64,000 nt of DNA from CAYPEL01 sp036479985. Lineage in GTDB: Bacteria > Pseudomonadota > Gammaproteobacteria > DSM-19610. Made by a program: the position numbers and the translations under genes. The DNA lies in NCBI GenBank assembly GCA_965224815.1, contig CBDDAF010000003.1:1116001-1180000 (forward strand), read 5' to 3'. Position 1 is the stretch's first letter. Each line of letters opens with the position of its first letter. Positions 1 through 8,251 of the stretch are shown piece after piece. The notes beneath the pieces were generated by a model, which saw only the letters and a program-made list of their open reading frames with translations, was not told the DNA's origin and ran no database searches.

Positions 1-178
1 ATGGAGTCTGCGCCTGTATTACAAACCGTTTGTGCGCTGGATCTGGTTGGGCGGGTTGTTGATCTCTTTGGGTGGTTTACTGGCCGCCAGTGACCCACGT
101 TACCGCATGCGCCTGGCAACAAAACGGCACACATCATCTGTTACAGATGGCCCCATTGGTCAAGGCAGCCAAGCCTGA
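1..178 (+). CDS. ccmF: Cytochrome c maturation protein CcmF, C-terminal end only (partial)
   Basis: This is the last 58 codons of a reading frame entering from outside the window (frame starts at base 2). The visible tail contains YYKPFVRWIW, a hydrophobic segment rich in Gly and Leu, then LLAASDPRYRMR, which matches the last transmembrane helix and cytoplasmic end of CcmF. CcmF is the haem lyase subunit that attaches haem to apocytochromes in the periplasm. The stop TGA overlaps the ATG of the next gene (TGATG), so the two are translationally coupled. Assignment rests on this tail plus the ccmG-ccmH-ccmI genes that follow. Confidence 0.85.
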   Translation, partial: WSLRLYYKPFVRWIWLGGLLISLGGLLAASDPRYRMRLATKRHTSSVTDGPIGQGSQA

Positions 179-717
179 TGCCTGGGTTTGTGCGTTATCT
201 GTTGCCCCTGTTTGCCTTTCTGGCACTGGCTGGTTTGCTTTATAAAGGTCTCAGCCTTGACCCGAAAAAAATACCTTCGCCGTTAATCGATAAGCCAGCG
301 CCCACGTTTTCCCTGCCACAACTTTATGCACCAGAAAAACTGCTGACCCAGAACGATCTTAAAAATCAGGTTTCGTTACTCAATGTCTGGGCAACCTGGT
401 GTGGTGCCTGCCGTCAGGAACATCCAGTGGTCATGCAATTAGCGAAAACCGGCGTGCCAATTTACGGACTCAACTACAAAGATAAACGGCCCGATGCCAA
501 ACGCTGGTTGAAACAATACGGTAACCCCTACCGCGCCAATGCCTTTGATGAAGAAGGCCGGGTCGGCATTAACTGGGGCGTGTATGGCGCACCGGAAACT
601 TTTGTGATCGACAAACAAGGCATAATCCGCCACAAACATATCGGGCCACTGACCACGGAAGCACTTAACCGTGACATCTTACCCTTGATTAAACTACTGC
701 AGGAGGCAGATGGATGA
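178..717 (+). CDS. ccmG: Thiol:disulfide interchange protein CcmG/DsbE
   Basis: A 179-residue membrane-anchored thioredoxin-fold protein. One N-terminal transmembrane segment (about residues 5-25) is followed by a periplasmic domain with the redox motif WCGAC in the context NVWATWCGACRQEHP, and a later GVYGAPETFVID segment carrying the cis-proline loop typical of CcmG. The protein reduces the apocytochrome CxxCH cysteines, directly or through CcmH, before haem ligation. Length is normal for the family. It overlaps ccmF upstream (TGATG) and ccmH downstream by 4 bases. The five-haem cytochrome at 4.2-6.4 kb is a plausible client of this pathway. Confidence 0.95.
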   Translation: MPGFVRYLLPLFAFLALAGLLYKGLSLDPKKIPSPLIDKPAPTFSLPQLYAPEKLLTQNDLKNQVSLLNVWATWCGACRQEHPVVMQLAKTGVPIYGLNYKDKRPDAKRWLKQYGNPYRANAFDEEGRVGINWGVYGAPETFVIDKQGIIRHKHIGPLTTEALNRDILPLIKLLQEADG

Positions 718-1196
718 ACTGTTTCAGACAGTTATTTATTATCATTGCTTTGCTAACCGCACTGTCAGCACAGGCAGGTTTAGAATCTTTTGATTTCACA
801 AAAAATGTTGACGAAAAACATTTTATAAATCTTATTTCAGAAATACGCTGTCTGGTTTGTCAAAACCAGTCACTGGCTGATTCAGATGCCGAACTGGCGC
901 ATGATTTGCGGAAAGAAGTATATGACCTCATGGACAAAGGTCAGACTGATGCTGAAATAGTAACCTTTCTTGTCGAACGCTACGGAGACTTTGTTCTCTA
1001 CAAGCCACCGGTCAAACCTTCTACTTATCTATTGTGGTTCGGACCCTTTGTGCTGTTAGGACTGGGCTTGATAGTCCTGTTGCGGACACTGGGACAACGC
1101 CGCAAACAAACTGAACCAGAATTTTCCGAACAGGACAAAGCACGCTTGCAAGAAATTTTAGGTAAACAGGACAAGGACGAACAGCAATCATCATGA
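714..1196 (+). CDS. ccmH: Cytochrome c maturation protein CcmH (CcmL-type)
   Basis: A 160-residue protein with an N-terminal signal sequence (about residues 1-21), the hallmark RCLVCQNQSLADSDAELA segment containing the LxCxxC redox pair, and a C-terminal transmembrane helix (about 104-122) followed by a charged tail. CcmH is the thiol-disulfide component that presents reduced apocytochrome to the CcmF lyase. The short form without TPRs implies a split arrangement in which the TPR part is the separate ccmI gene directly downstream; that gene is present and overlaps by 4 bases (ATGA). Confidence 0.95.
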   Translation: MNCFRQLFIIIALLTALSAQAGLESFDFTKNVDEKHFINLISEIRCLVCQNQSLADSDAELAHDLRKEVYDLMDKGQTDAEIVTFLVERYGDFVLYKPPVKPSTYLLWFGPFVLLGLGLIVLLRTLGQRRKQTEPEFSEQDKARLQEILGKQDKDEQQSS

Positions 1197-2428
1197 GTGT
1201 CTTCTGGCTTCTGGTCGCGGCCATGACCGCACTGGCTTTACTCTTCGTTGTGCCACCCCTGCTAAGCAGAAAACCGTCCAGTCAACTCGACCACGACCAA
1301 ATCAATACCGCCGTCATTAAGCAACAGCTTGTAGAACTCAGCTCTGACCTGGATGCAGGCAAACTCGACAAGGCCGCCTACGCAGCCGCACGTCACGACC
1401 TGGAACGCGCCCTGCTGGACGATGTTAACAATGCCTCTGAGCCTCACACTGCTGTAGAACGCAGTGGCCGTTGGGCAAGCGGCATACTCGCCCTGGTCGT
1501 ACCGGTTGCCGCACTCTGGTTGTATCACCAACTGGGCTCACAGGCTGCGGTCGAGACGAACAACCAGGTTGCCGAAATGGCAGCAGCAGGCAGTACCGGT
1601 GTTTCGCTTGAAGCCATGATTAATAAGCTGGAAAAACGCTTGCAGGAAAATCCGGACAATGCTGAAGGCTGGGTAATGCTGGCGTCAAGTTATGCCAGTA
1701 TCAACAAATTTGACAAAGCGGTGGATGCCTACAAAGAAGCCCTGCAACGTACCGGCGATCATCCCCAATTACTCACCAACTATGCCGACACACTCGCCAT
1801 GGCCAGTGGGGGCGACTTTACAGATGAAGTTGGAAAACTGTTAAAAACTGCCCTCAAGCTACAACCGGACAACGTCAAAGCACTCTGGCTCATGGGTCAC
1901 TGGCATTATCAACGCAAACAGCACAATGAATCTTTATCGCTCTGGGAAAAAGCCTCTGCATTATTACCAGCAGACAGTGAGAATGCCGTAGCGTTAAATC
2001 AGCAAATACAATTTGTCCGCAACAAACTGGGGATGGCTGAAGTTAAAGAAACACCGGATACTCAAACAACTGCAACAAGCAAGGCCAGTATTCAAGTCAC
2101 TGTTTCTCTTGACCCCACATTTAAAGATAGAACTTCACCAGAAGACACCCTGTTTATTTTTGCGCGTGCCGCCAAAGGGCCACGTATGCCGCTAGCCATT
2201 GTTAAGAAACAGGTTAAGGATTTACCAATAACCGTAACGCTTGACGACTCACAGGCCATGTCGCCACAAATGGTCTTGTCAAAATTCCCCGAGGTCAGTA
2301 TTGGCGCCAGGATTTCAAAAACAGGCAATGCAATGCCGTCTTCTGGTGATTTAAAAGGTGAGCAAAGCCCAGTGTCAATAGATCAAGATAAGACTGTGAA
2401 AATAACTATTAGTGAAATTATTCCTTAA
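1193..2428 (+). CDS. ccmI: Cytochrome c maturation protein CcmI (TPR apocytochrome chaperone)
   Basis: A 411-residue protein with two hydrophobic segments near the N-terminus (about 1-22 and 95-112) and a periplasmic part containing TPR units (about 150-280; for example NPDNAEGWVMLASSYASINK and later PDNVKALWLMGHWHYQ). CcmI binds apocytochrome c and hands it to CcmF/CcmH. The C-terminal ~110 residues form a beta-rich domain also found in longer CcmI/CycH proteins. It is the last gene of the ccm operon here; no further same-strand gene follows for several kb. Confidence 0.93.
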   Translation: MSVFWLLVAAMTALALLFVVPPLLSRKPSSQLDHDQINTAVIKQQLVELSSDLDAGKLDKAAYAAARHDLERALLDDVNNASEPHTAVERSGRWASGILALVVPVAALWLYHQLGSQAAVETNNQVAEMAAAGSTGVSLEAMINKLEKRLQENPDNAEGWVMLASSYASINKFDKAVDAYKEALQRTGDHPQLLTNYADTLAMASGGDFTDEVGKLLKTALKLQPDNVKALWLMGHWHYQRKQHNESLSLWEKASALLPADSENAVALNQQIQFVRNKLGMAEVKETPDTQTTATSKASIQVTVSLDPTFKDRTSPEDTLFIFARAAKGPRMPLAIVKKQVKDLPITVTLDDSQAMSPQMVLSKFPEVSIGARISKTGNAMPSSGDLKGEQSPVSIDQDKTVKITISEIIP

Positions 2429-2496
2429 TATGTTTTAAATTCATTACTATCTGATTGGCAGCATCCAATAGATTGATAATTTAATGTCTTAAGCCC

Positions 2497-2590
2497 GCCT
2501 ACTCGTCATTGCACTCCAGGAGTACTTCCTCAGGGTGACTGCGTCATCCTTCAGGGCGCGAGCGTAGCGAAGCAATCTCTTTCAGCCGCA
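2497..2590. repeat. Dispersed repeat related to the CGTCATTGCGAG family, copy 1
   Basis: Non-coding DNA after ccmI contains TCGTCATTGCACTCC and, about 60 bases on, GCGAGCGTAGCGAAGCAATC. These are the two recognisable halves of a repeat common in proteobacterial and other genomes. A second, better conserved copy lies on the other side of the GIY-YIG gene at 2961-3047. Base 2582 onward overlaps the 3' end of that gene. Confidence 0.6.
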
Positions 2591-2875
2591 TATATCCGTA
2601 TAAAGATCTCTCCAATTTTGATTGGCTTCTTCAATCAAATTGATTTTCTTTTTCCGCGAACCTGCTTTGATTTGCTTTTCTCTTGAAATAGCCTGGTATA
2701 TGTCTTCGTAAAGTTCATAGTAAACCAGGGTTGTCAGATTGTATTTGCTACTAAACCCTTTGATAGCCTTGTTTTTATGTTGCCATATCCGCTTGGCTAA
2801 CTGACTGGTAACCCCTGTATACAAAGTGCCACCTGGCTTATTGGTCAGAAGATATACGGCGGGTTGTCTATTCAT
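2582..2875 (-). CDS. Small GIY-YIG domain nuclease
   Basis: A 97-residue protein whose N-terminal half is a GIY-YIG nuclease domain: VYLLTNKPGGTLYTGVTSQL supplies the degenerate GIY (VYL) and YIG (YTG) strands, followed by the RIWQHK arginine/histidine helix and a YYELYED segment with the catalytic-region glutamate. A longer in-frame start exists at 2908, but ATG at 2875 is preceded by AAGGAG with 6-base spacing, so that start is chosen. This single-domain family (YhbQ/UvrC-N-like) has no settled physiological role. The gene sits between two copies of the same dispersed repeat. Confidence 0.88.
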   Translation of the reverse strand: MNRQPAVYLLTNKPGGTLYTGVTSQLAKRIWQHKNKAIKGFSSKYNLTTLVYYELYEDIYQAISREKQIKAGSRKKKINLIEEANQNWRDLYTDICG

Positions 2876-2960
2876 CACATACTCCTTTATGTGGGTTTTA
2901 ACTTCCAATGTTTGGCGAAGACTACAGGAAGTAGCTTCACTGCGCCCTTGTTAAAAATAC

Positions 2961-3047
2961 CTGTCATTGCGAGGAACACAGTGACGAAGTAATCCCTTGC
3001 TACATACTCCGAACTAGAGATTGCCGCGCTACGCTCGCAATGACGGG
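2961..3047. repeat. Dispersed inverted repeat, CGTCATTGCGAG family, copy 2
   Basis: The left arm TGTCATTGCGAG (2962-2973) pairs with CTCGCAATGACGG (3033-3045) about 60 bases away, and the interior carries GATTGCCGCGCTACGCTCGC. It is non-coding; a hypothetical minus-strand frame of 87 codons across it is judged spurious because it consists mainly of the repeat. Confidence 0.75.
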
Positions 3048-3170
3048 ATGTTGTTTCCCGGTTCATGAGCACGCTGAGAGTTGAATGGCCCGTTATGGCG
3101 TATTTGGGGCGAACCTTGCCTGTTGCACCCTGCCAGTCAAATAAATTCATGACTACTGCACATTAGAACT

Positions 3171-4127
3171 CTACAAACACCTTTCCAAACGCACCACATA
3201 ATTAACTGGCGCATGATCTGCCAACATCGGTGGCAAATGATCTGGTAAGGATTTAATCCGCTGAGTCCAATCGGCAAAGGTACTTAGATCAGGTAGTTTC
3301 CAACCATGTTTTATTCTGTCTGTCGTGATCAGTTTTTGTGAGACCTTATGATGTAACTGGCCAACGTGATCGAAATAATGGCATTCCCCTGCTGTTGTGT
3401 ATCTAATGCCGGGAACATCGAGCGGTATGCTAGTGACAATGTCGCTGCCATTTTCAATGCGGTAAACTGGAACGCCATTCAGTTTCTGGGTAAATTCTTT
3501 ATTACCTACTCGGGGAGAACCGAATACATAACAGGCTTCAACTACCTGTCCGTTTTTCACCAGTCTTGCCGTTGCTAATGTGGCTAAAGCAGCACCCAGA
3601 CTGTGACCGGTGATAAATAAAGGGCCTTGCTGCTGTTTTAAGAGTAACAGTAAGTCTTTCCAGATAGCACGTAGTGCTCGCATAAACCCGGCGTGTACTT
3701 TACTTCCTTTGAACGCTTTGACCTGGTATGCGAGAACATTATGCTTCCAGTCTTCAAATTCATTACTGCCACGAAAAACAAGTATCGAACAGGGACTACC
3801 ATTTCTGTCTGTCGCCGATACCAGCACAGCAAAAGTAGAGCTCTGATCGCTTTTTAATACCGCAATCTCTTGCATGCCAACATGATCCAGCACCGCTTGC
3901 CGAGTCAGCCCATCAAAATCCTCACCCAACTCTTCAGCTTCCTGTCTATAAACAAGCCGACAAAGCTCCGCCAGCGACCAGGCATTTCTAACAGAAAACT
4001 GATTAAGCCCCAACTCAAGTCCCGCGTCAGGAAGCAGGGCTTTTTCCGATAAGAAATAGTCTTTGGCAAGACCGGCGCGAGTTAGCGCATTAAAGGAATA
4101 ATCTAAATCCATCCGTGGATCATACAA
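3171..4127 (-). CDS. Lipase family protein (fungal lipase-like, class 3)
   Basis: A 318-residue alpha/beta-hydrolase of the class 3 lipase group. The nucleophile elbow is GHSLGAAL (about residue 175), preceded by the oxyanion-strand segment LVFRGSNEFEDWKHN and followed by CYVFGSPRVGNKEF, all typical of this family. The catalytic Asp is probably in NGSDIVTSIP; the His is probably in the C-terminal part. No signal peptide is evident, so it may be cytoplasmic. The start is uncertain: ATG 4127 or the in-frame ATG at 4112, neither with a strong ribosome binding site. Substrate unknown. It follows the cytochrome gene on the same strand across a terminator. Confidence 0.87.
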   Translation of the reverse strand: MYDPRMDLDYSFNALTRAGLAKDYFLSEKALLPDAGLELGLNQFSVRNAWSLAELCRLVYRQEAEELGEDFDGLTRQAVLDHVGMQEIAVLKSDQSSTFAVLVSATDRNGSPCSILVFRGSNEFEDWKHNVLAYQVKAFKGSKVHAGFMRALRAIWKDLLLLLKQQQGPLFITGHSLGAALATLATARLVKNGQVVEACYVFGSPRVGNKEFTQKLNGVPVYRIENGSDIVTSIPLDVPGIRYTTAGECHYFDHVGQLHHKVSQKLITTDRIKHGWKLPDLSTFADWTQRIKSLPDHLPPMLADHAPVNYVVRLERCL

Positions 4128-4179
4128 CGATTTCGGTGATCAGGATTAGGAAACCAAAATCACCCGAGCCATAAAAACC

Positions 4180-4201
4180 AAGGGGGCAGTTAAGCCCCCT
4201 T
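4180..4201 (-). terminator. Intrinsic terminator of the multihaem cytochrome gene
   Basis: A perfect 8-bp stem AAGGGGGC / GCCCCCTT with a 6-base loop lies 9 bases past the stop codon of the minus-strand cytochrome gene. On that strand it is followed by GGTTTTTATGG, a short U-run. It separates the cytochrome from the lipase gene. Confidence 0.8.
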
Positions 4202-4209
4202 GAATCAGT

Positions 4210-6420
4210 TTATACCCACCAATACCACCACCAAGGGCGTTTTCTCCTATTTTTCTTTTTCTTCACATTGACTGACTTACTATAGAGCTCTGATATCAGC
4301 AAATTCGCAGGTGCTGCATCACTCAGGAAGCCATCGGGGCCAACAGGGAATTGTGTATTGGCACCTTTAGTCATGTAGTAGATTTTATAGGTGACGTTAA
4401 CTTTTCCTTTTGCATTTCTGGCATCAAATACAATTTTGTATTTCTCTTTTTCATTGGGTGATAGTGAGGTGACAACGATTTTATTCGCATCCATACCCGG
4501 GCGAATTAGATACGTGCCATCATTCAACTCTCTTCCCATCTGGTAACCATAGATGCGAGTGAAATTATCCGTAGCTCCACTGTCTACAATGGTTCTTACC
4601 ACTGCTTCACCCTGATATCGCCAGGATCCATCGGCCTGTTGCGTTGGCTTGGCGTTCACCATTGCTGCGGGATGAGGTGTTACAAAAGCTACTCTCCCGG
4701 TATCAAACTGTTGGGAAGAAACCCGACTACCATTCAGATCAGGTGTTTGCCCGGTAAAGCTGGCCGCTTGTAATGGTGCTGACCGCTTTACAACTCGATG
4801 GCCTTTTTCAACCTTTTCACCCGGCAATGTAGCCACTCGATGTTTTACATCTCTATATATTGACCGGCCGGTTGCTCTTTTAACAGGCAGCTTATTACCT
4901 CTGGCATCGGTGGCAACTACACGCATCAAGACTCGACGCATCGGCATAGTGCCAGGGAAGAAATGACCCGTCTTGTTAAAGATGCTGGTATTTACAACGA
5001 TGTTATTGCCTCGTCTTTTTGCTTTGAGGCTTGCACTCACCGCACTCTTAAGTTTTACAGGGCCATATTCACCAATCTTGGTCGCCATAAAAGCGTGATT
5101 GTTTAGATAACCTTCTGCAACAGGTCCCACGCCTGAATCTGGATCAAAGTGAGTAGAAACACCATCTGCTGCTGTAAATAGTTCGTTCGGACTATTCCAT
5201 TTATGCAGCACAGTCTTGTTGGCAACCCGCTCCATGTGGCATTTGACACATTTGGGCGCCGAATCTGTATCGGTATTATTAGTTGCATCGTCAAAGCCAC
5301 TGTTGGCCTGCCAGATGACACAACCGGTATTGAATTGTCCGCTGTCTTTGTTTTTAGTACCCAATGCGCATTGGTGACAACTCAGACACAAGCCTTTGCT
5401 CTGATCTTCAAAATGCTGGCTTTCTGGATCAGCTACGAAAGATTGCTTAACCATCGCCGCACGATCCACTGTATCTGCTGCATTATGATTAGTAAGCCCG
5501 GTCACACCAAAAGGCCCATAGAAAGGGCCACCGGTATGCTGCCCTGTTTCGATACTCTTGATGGTGTGCCGACCATCGGCTTTTTTGTTGACATCAAACT
5601 CAGCCGTGGTTTTAGGCGTGTTGGCATAATCGTTATATATTTCCGCCGCCGCAAAACGGAAGAAAGAATTCATGTGCGGGTCTTCACCATTCGTCGAATA
5701 GTCGAGCGTATCGCCAGCACTGAATCCACTGTTAGGCAATGTTTTTGCCAGTGTGTACTTGCCACCGTCACTGCCAGGATCATTCACATCTGCATTCAAC
5801 ATGCGTACCGTTTCGATACTATGACAATAGGCGCAATTGACGCCTTCGCGGTTATGTTTGTTACCTATATGCAGAGTCGATTTATAAACCTTACCCGCCT
5901 TATCAAACCAGACAAGCGATGTTGGCTGCGTAGCATCATAGCCAGGACCAGCCTTATTAGATTCATGTTGTGCTTGTAACTGCTTAAGCTGAGACGGATC
6001 CGAACCCAGTTCTTCCAGATCGATTTTCGTATCATTAGAATAATACGCGGCAGGTGCATGACATTTGACGCAGAACTTAACGCGTCCTTTGAATTTTTTC
6101 TTACTATCAGGCGACGATAAATCTAACTGATTAATGCGGCCACGCACTACATTTTGAAACTGACTTTGGAAGATTGGCCCTTTCCAGGCTTTACTGTGAC
6201 CCGACTGAGTCCAGGTATCGTAAAGATCGTTGTGGCAGTGTTGACATTTACCTTCAGCACTGTCGAAAAGTGTATGTTGATAACCCGTACCCGCTATGAC
6301 TTCAGCATCTCCGGGGGAAGGTGCTGCATTGCGCGGATTATCACTATTTGCAATACTGACCTGAGAAAATAAAACGAAAAAACTAACAAGAAACGACCTG
6401 ATGCTTACATGCATTGCCAT
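4210..6420 (-). CDS. Secreted multihaem cytochrome c (five CxxCH motifs) with a Lys/Arg-Trp C-terminal tail
   Basis: A 736-residue protein with an N-terminal signal peptide (about 1-24) and five haem-binding motifs: CQHCH (C59), CVKCH (C117), CAYCH (C196), CLSCH (C345) and CVKCH (C391). Extra histidines in HSKAW and TGQHTGG-type segments could be distal ligands. The C-terminal half is haem-free and contains NKTGHFFPGTMPMRR, a segment of the C-terminal domain found in cytochrome c554-like multihaem proteins. The last residues are unusual: a stretch of Lys/Arg (KKKKNRRKRP) followed directly by WWWYWWV. The redox partner and substrate are unknown. The gene stands alone between terminator 4180-4201 and purA. 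Haem loading would depend on the Ccm system at the window start. Confidence 0.87.
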   Translation of the reverse strand: MAMHVSIRSFLVSFFVLFSQVSIANSDNPRNAAPSPGDAEVIAGTGYQHTLFDSAEGKCQHCHNDLYDTWTQSGHSKAWKGPIFQSQFQNVVRGRINQLDLSSPDSKKKFKGRVKFCVKCHAPAAYYSNDTKIDLEELGSDPSQLKQLQAQHESNKAGPGYDATQPTSLVWFDKAGKVYKSTLHIGNKHNREGVNCAYCHSIETVRMLNADVNDPGSDGGKYTLAKTLPNSGFSAGDTLDYSTNGEDPHMNSFFRFAAAEIYNDYANTPKTTAEFDVNKKADGRHTIKSIETGQHTGGPFYGPFGVTGLTNHNAADTVDRAAMVKQSFVADPESQHFEDQSKGLCLSCHQCALGTKNKDSGQFNTGCVIWQANSGFDDATNNTDTDSAPKCVKCHMERVANKTVLHKWNSPNELFTAADGVSTHFDPDSGVGPVAEGYLNNHAFMATKIGEYGPVKLKSAVSASLKAKRRGNNIVVNTSIFNKTGHFFPGTMPMRRVLMRVVATDARGNKLPVKRATGRSIYRDVKHRVATLPGEKVEKGHRVVKRSAPLQAASFTGQTPDLNGSRVSSQQFDTGRVAFVTPHPAAMVNAKPTQQADGSWRYQGEAVVRTIVDSGATDNFTRIYGYQMGRELNDGTYLIRPGMDANKIVVTSLSPNEKEKYKIVFDARNAKGKVNVTYKIYYMTKGANTQFPVGPDGFLSDAAPANLLISELYSKSVNVKKKKNRRKRPWWWYWWV

Positions 6421-6556
6421 GACCCTCCTCCGTTAACCATTCTGGTATGGGGTCACTCTATCACTAATTATTTTCTACAACCACTCAGCTATTTAACATA
6501 CCAAATGGTTCTGACACATCTGCCGTTTGGCTGGCAGATTAAGCCAGTAATGGAAT

Positions 6557-7849
6557 CTATCCAAACGGATGCCGCTTCACAATTGTCTCAGCACGATCCG
6601 GGCCGGTTGAGATAATATCGATGGGCGTTTCACAAAGTTCTTCGACTTTATTCAAATAATCACGTGCCGCCTGAGGCAGGTCATCCACCGACTTTGCACC
6701 GGCGGTCGATTCTTTCCAGCCCGGCACTTCAATATAAACCGGTTCGCATTTTTCGAATAAATCCGCACCTACTGGTGGCACATCAATTTGTTTGCCATTG
6801 AGTTTATAACTGGTAGCAATCTTGATAGTCTCCATCCCGTCGAGTACGTCCAGTTTGGTAATGCACATGCCGGTTACACTGTTAATGATCAGCGAGCGTT
6901 TCAACGCTACCGTATCAAGCCAACCGCAACGACGTTCCCGGCCTGTTGTGGCACCAAACTCGTGGCCTTTCTCACCCAGGTGGTTGCCATCATCGTCAAA
7001 TAATTCCGTTGGGAACGGGCCTGCTCCTACCCGGGTTGTGTAGGCTTTAACAATACCCAATACATAATCAATAGCACAAGGCCCGACACCACTGCCGCAG
7101 GCAGCACCACCGGCCGTCGTATTTGATGATGTCACGTACGGATAGGTACCGTGATCGATATCCAGCAAGGCACCTTGCGCACCTTCAAACATGATGCTGT
7201 CACCATCCCGGCGCATTTGTTCCAGCACACCGGGAATATCTTCTACCATCGGTGCAATTTGTTCACCCTGCGCCAGCGCTTCATCCAGCACGGTTTTATA
7301 ATCAACTTCTTCAGTCTTGAAGTAATGTTTCAAGGAAAAATTATGGTAGTCCATCACTTCCCGCAAACGTGCTTTGAAATGATCCGGTTCAAGTAATTCA
7401 CCTAAGCGAATACCACGCCGTGAGATTTTATCTTCATAGGCTGGCCCAATACCGCGCCCGGTAGTTCCGATTGCTTTCTTGCCACGCGCGATTTCACGCG
7501 CCTGATCCAGCGCGATGTGATAAGGCAGAATCAATGGGCAAGACTCACTGATACCCAATCGATCCCGAGCGGGTACTCCACCCTGCTCCAGCATAGCGAT
7601 TTCTTCAAGCAAAGCTGTCGGTGACAGCACGACGCCATTACCAATCAGGCAACGCACATTGTCGCGTAACACACCGGACGGAATCAGGTGTAATACGGTT
7701 TTTTTACCTTCAATGACCAGTGTGTGACCGGCATTATGTCCACCTTGAAAGCGTACGACGGCAGATGCGCGATCTGTTAGTAGATCAACAATCTTGCCTT
7801 TACCTTCGTCACCCCATTGGGTACCGACGATGACTACGTTCTTTCCCAT
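6557..7849 (-). CDS. purA: Adenylosuccinate synthetase
   Basis: A 430-residue enzyme with the family signature near the N-terminus (GTQWGDEGKGKIVDLL), then FQGGHNAGHT, GTTGRGIGPAYEDK and the QGALLDIDHGTYPYVTSS segment. It catalyses the GTP-dependent first step from IMP to AMP in the cytoplasm. Length matches the family. It is the last gene of the hfq-hfl-hisZ minus-strand series, as in many gammaproteobacteria where purA follows hflC/yjeT, but a 399-bp gap with repeats separates it from hisZ, so it probably also has its own promoter. Confidence 0.98.
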   Translation of the reverse strand: MGKNVVIVGTQWGDEGKGKIVDLLTDRASAVVRFQGGHNAGHTLVIEGKKTVLHLIPSGVLRDNVRCLIGNGVVLSPTALLEEIAMLEQGGVPARDRLGISESCPLILPYHIALDQAREIARGKKAIGTTGRGIGPAYEDKISRRGIRLGELLEPDHFKARLREVMDYHNFSLKHYFKTEEVDYKTVLDEALAQGEQIAPMVEDIPGVLEQMRRDGDSIMFEGAQGALLDIDHGTYPYVTSSNTTAGGAACGSGVGPCAIDYVLGIVKAYTTRVGAGPFPTELFDDDGNHLGEKGHEFGATTGRERRCGWLDTVALKRSLIINSVTGMCITKLDVLDGMETIKIATSYKLNGKQIDVPPVGADLFEKCEPVYIEVPGWKESTAGAKSVDDLPQAARDYLNKVEELCETPIDIISTGPDRAETIVKRHPFG

Positions 7850-7901
7850 TGCTGTTTAATCCTAAATTTAACGAGAGAAATTATTAACTATTGTTAACTA
7901 A

Positions 7902-8009
7902 AACCCCCTCCCCCTCAGGGGGAGGGTTGGGGAGAGGGAATCGAATAAAAAAGCAAACTGCTTAATTAGATCCCCTCTTCCTGGCCCTCTCCCTGAGGGA
8001 GAGGGGATG
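7902..8009. repeat. CT-rich palindromic repeat, paired copies
   Basis: Two CT/GA-rich palindromes (around CCCCTCAGGGGGAGGG and CCCTCTCCCTGAGGGAGAGG) face each other about 40 bases apart between purA and hisZ. Related units are at 14769-14871, 37744-37781, 43271-43308 and 51835-51861, always in intergenic DNA. They can fold as strong hairpins and may help end transcripts. Confidence 0.8.
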
Positions 8010-8107
8010 ATTTTTTATAGATTGATGATCGTAATTTATGTCTCGACTGTAATATCTACCTGTAGTATTAAAAACAGAAAATTACCGAATAATAGTTTCA
8101 TTATCCA

Positions 8108-8251
8108 AGGAACTTCTGATTAATTAGCGAGAATCTGTAGGAGCGGCTTTAGCCGCGATGGACACCGCTGCCCCATCGCGGCTAAAGCCGCTCCTACAGA
8201 ATTTGCATTGTTCAAAATAGTAATTTTCACGAATTATTCAAAGATTCCCTA
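8108..8251. mobile_element. MITE-like element with TGTAGGAGCGGCT palindrome, copy 1
   Basis: The core is a long palindrome (8135-8199; CTGTAGGAGCGGCTTTAGCC and its reverse complement). Outer ends form a degenerate terminal inverted repeat: GGAACTTCTGATTAATT on the left and, read inward from the right, TTTAGGGAATCTTTGAATAA. The right end overlaps the hisZ stop codon (TAG, 8249-8251). No coding capacity. Nine other copies of the core occur in this window. Confidence 0.75.

Noticed and set aside
2887..3150. An 87-codon minus-strand frame upstream of the GIY-YIG gene
   Set aside because: It consists largely of the dispersed CGTCATTGCGAG repeat and has no other support.
5203..5979. A 258-codon plus-strand open frame opposite the multihaem cytochrome
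   Set aside because: It is antisense to a gene with clear haem motifs and signal peptide, has no recognisable content and no ribosome-binding site.
7902..8009. The paired CT-rich palindromes as a CRISPR-like array
   Set aside because: Only two units facing each other, no regular spacers and no cas genes; they are a dispersed intergenic repeat.
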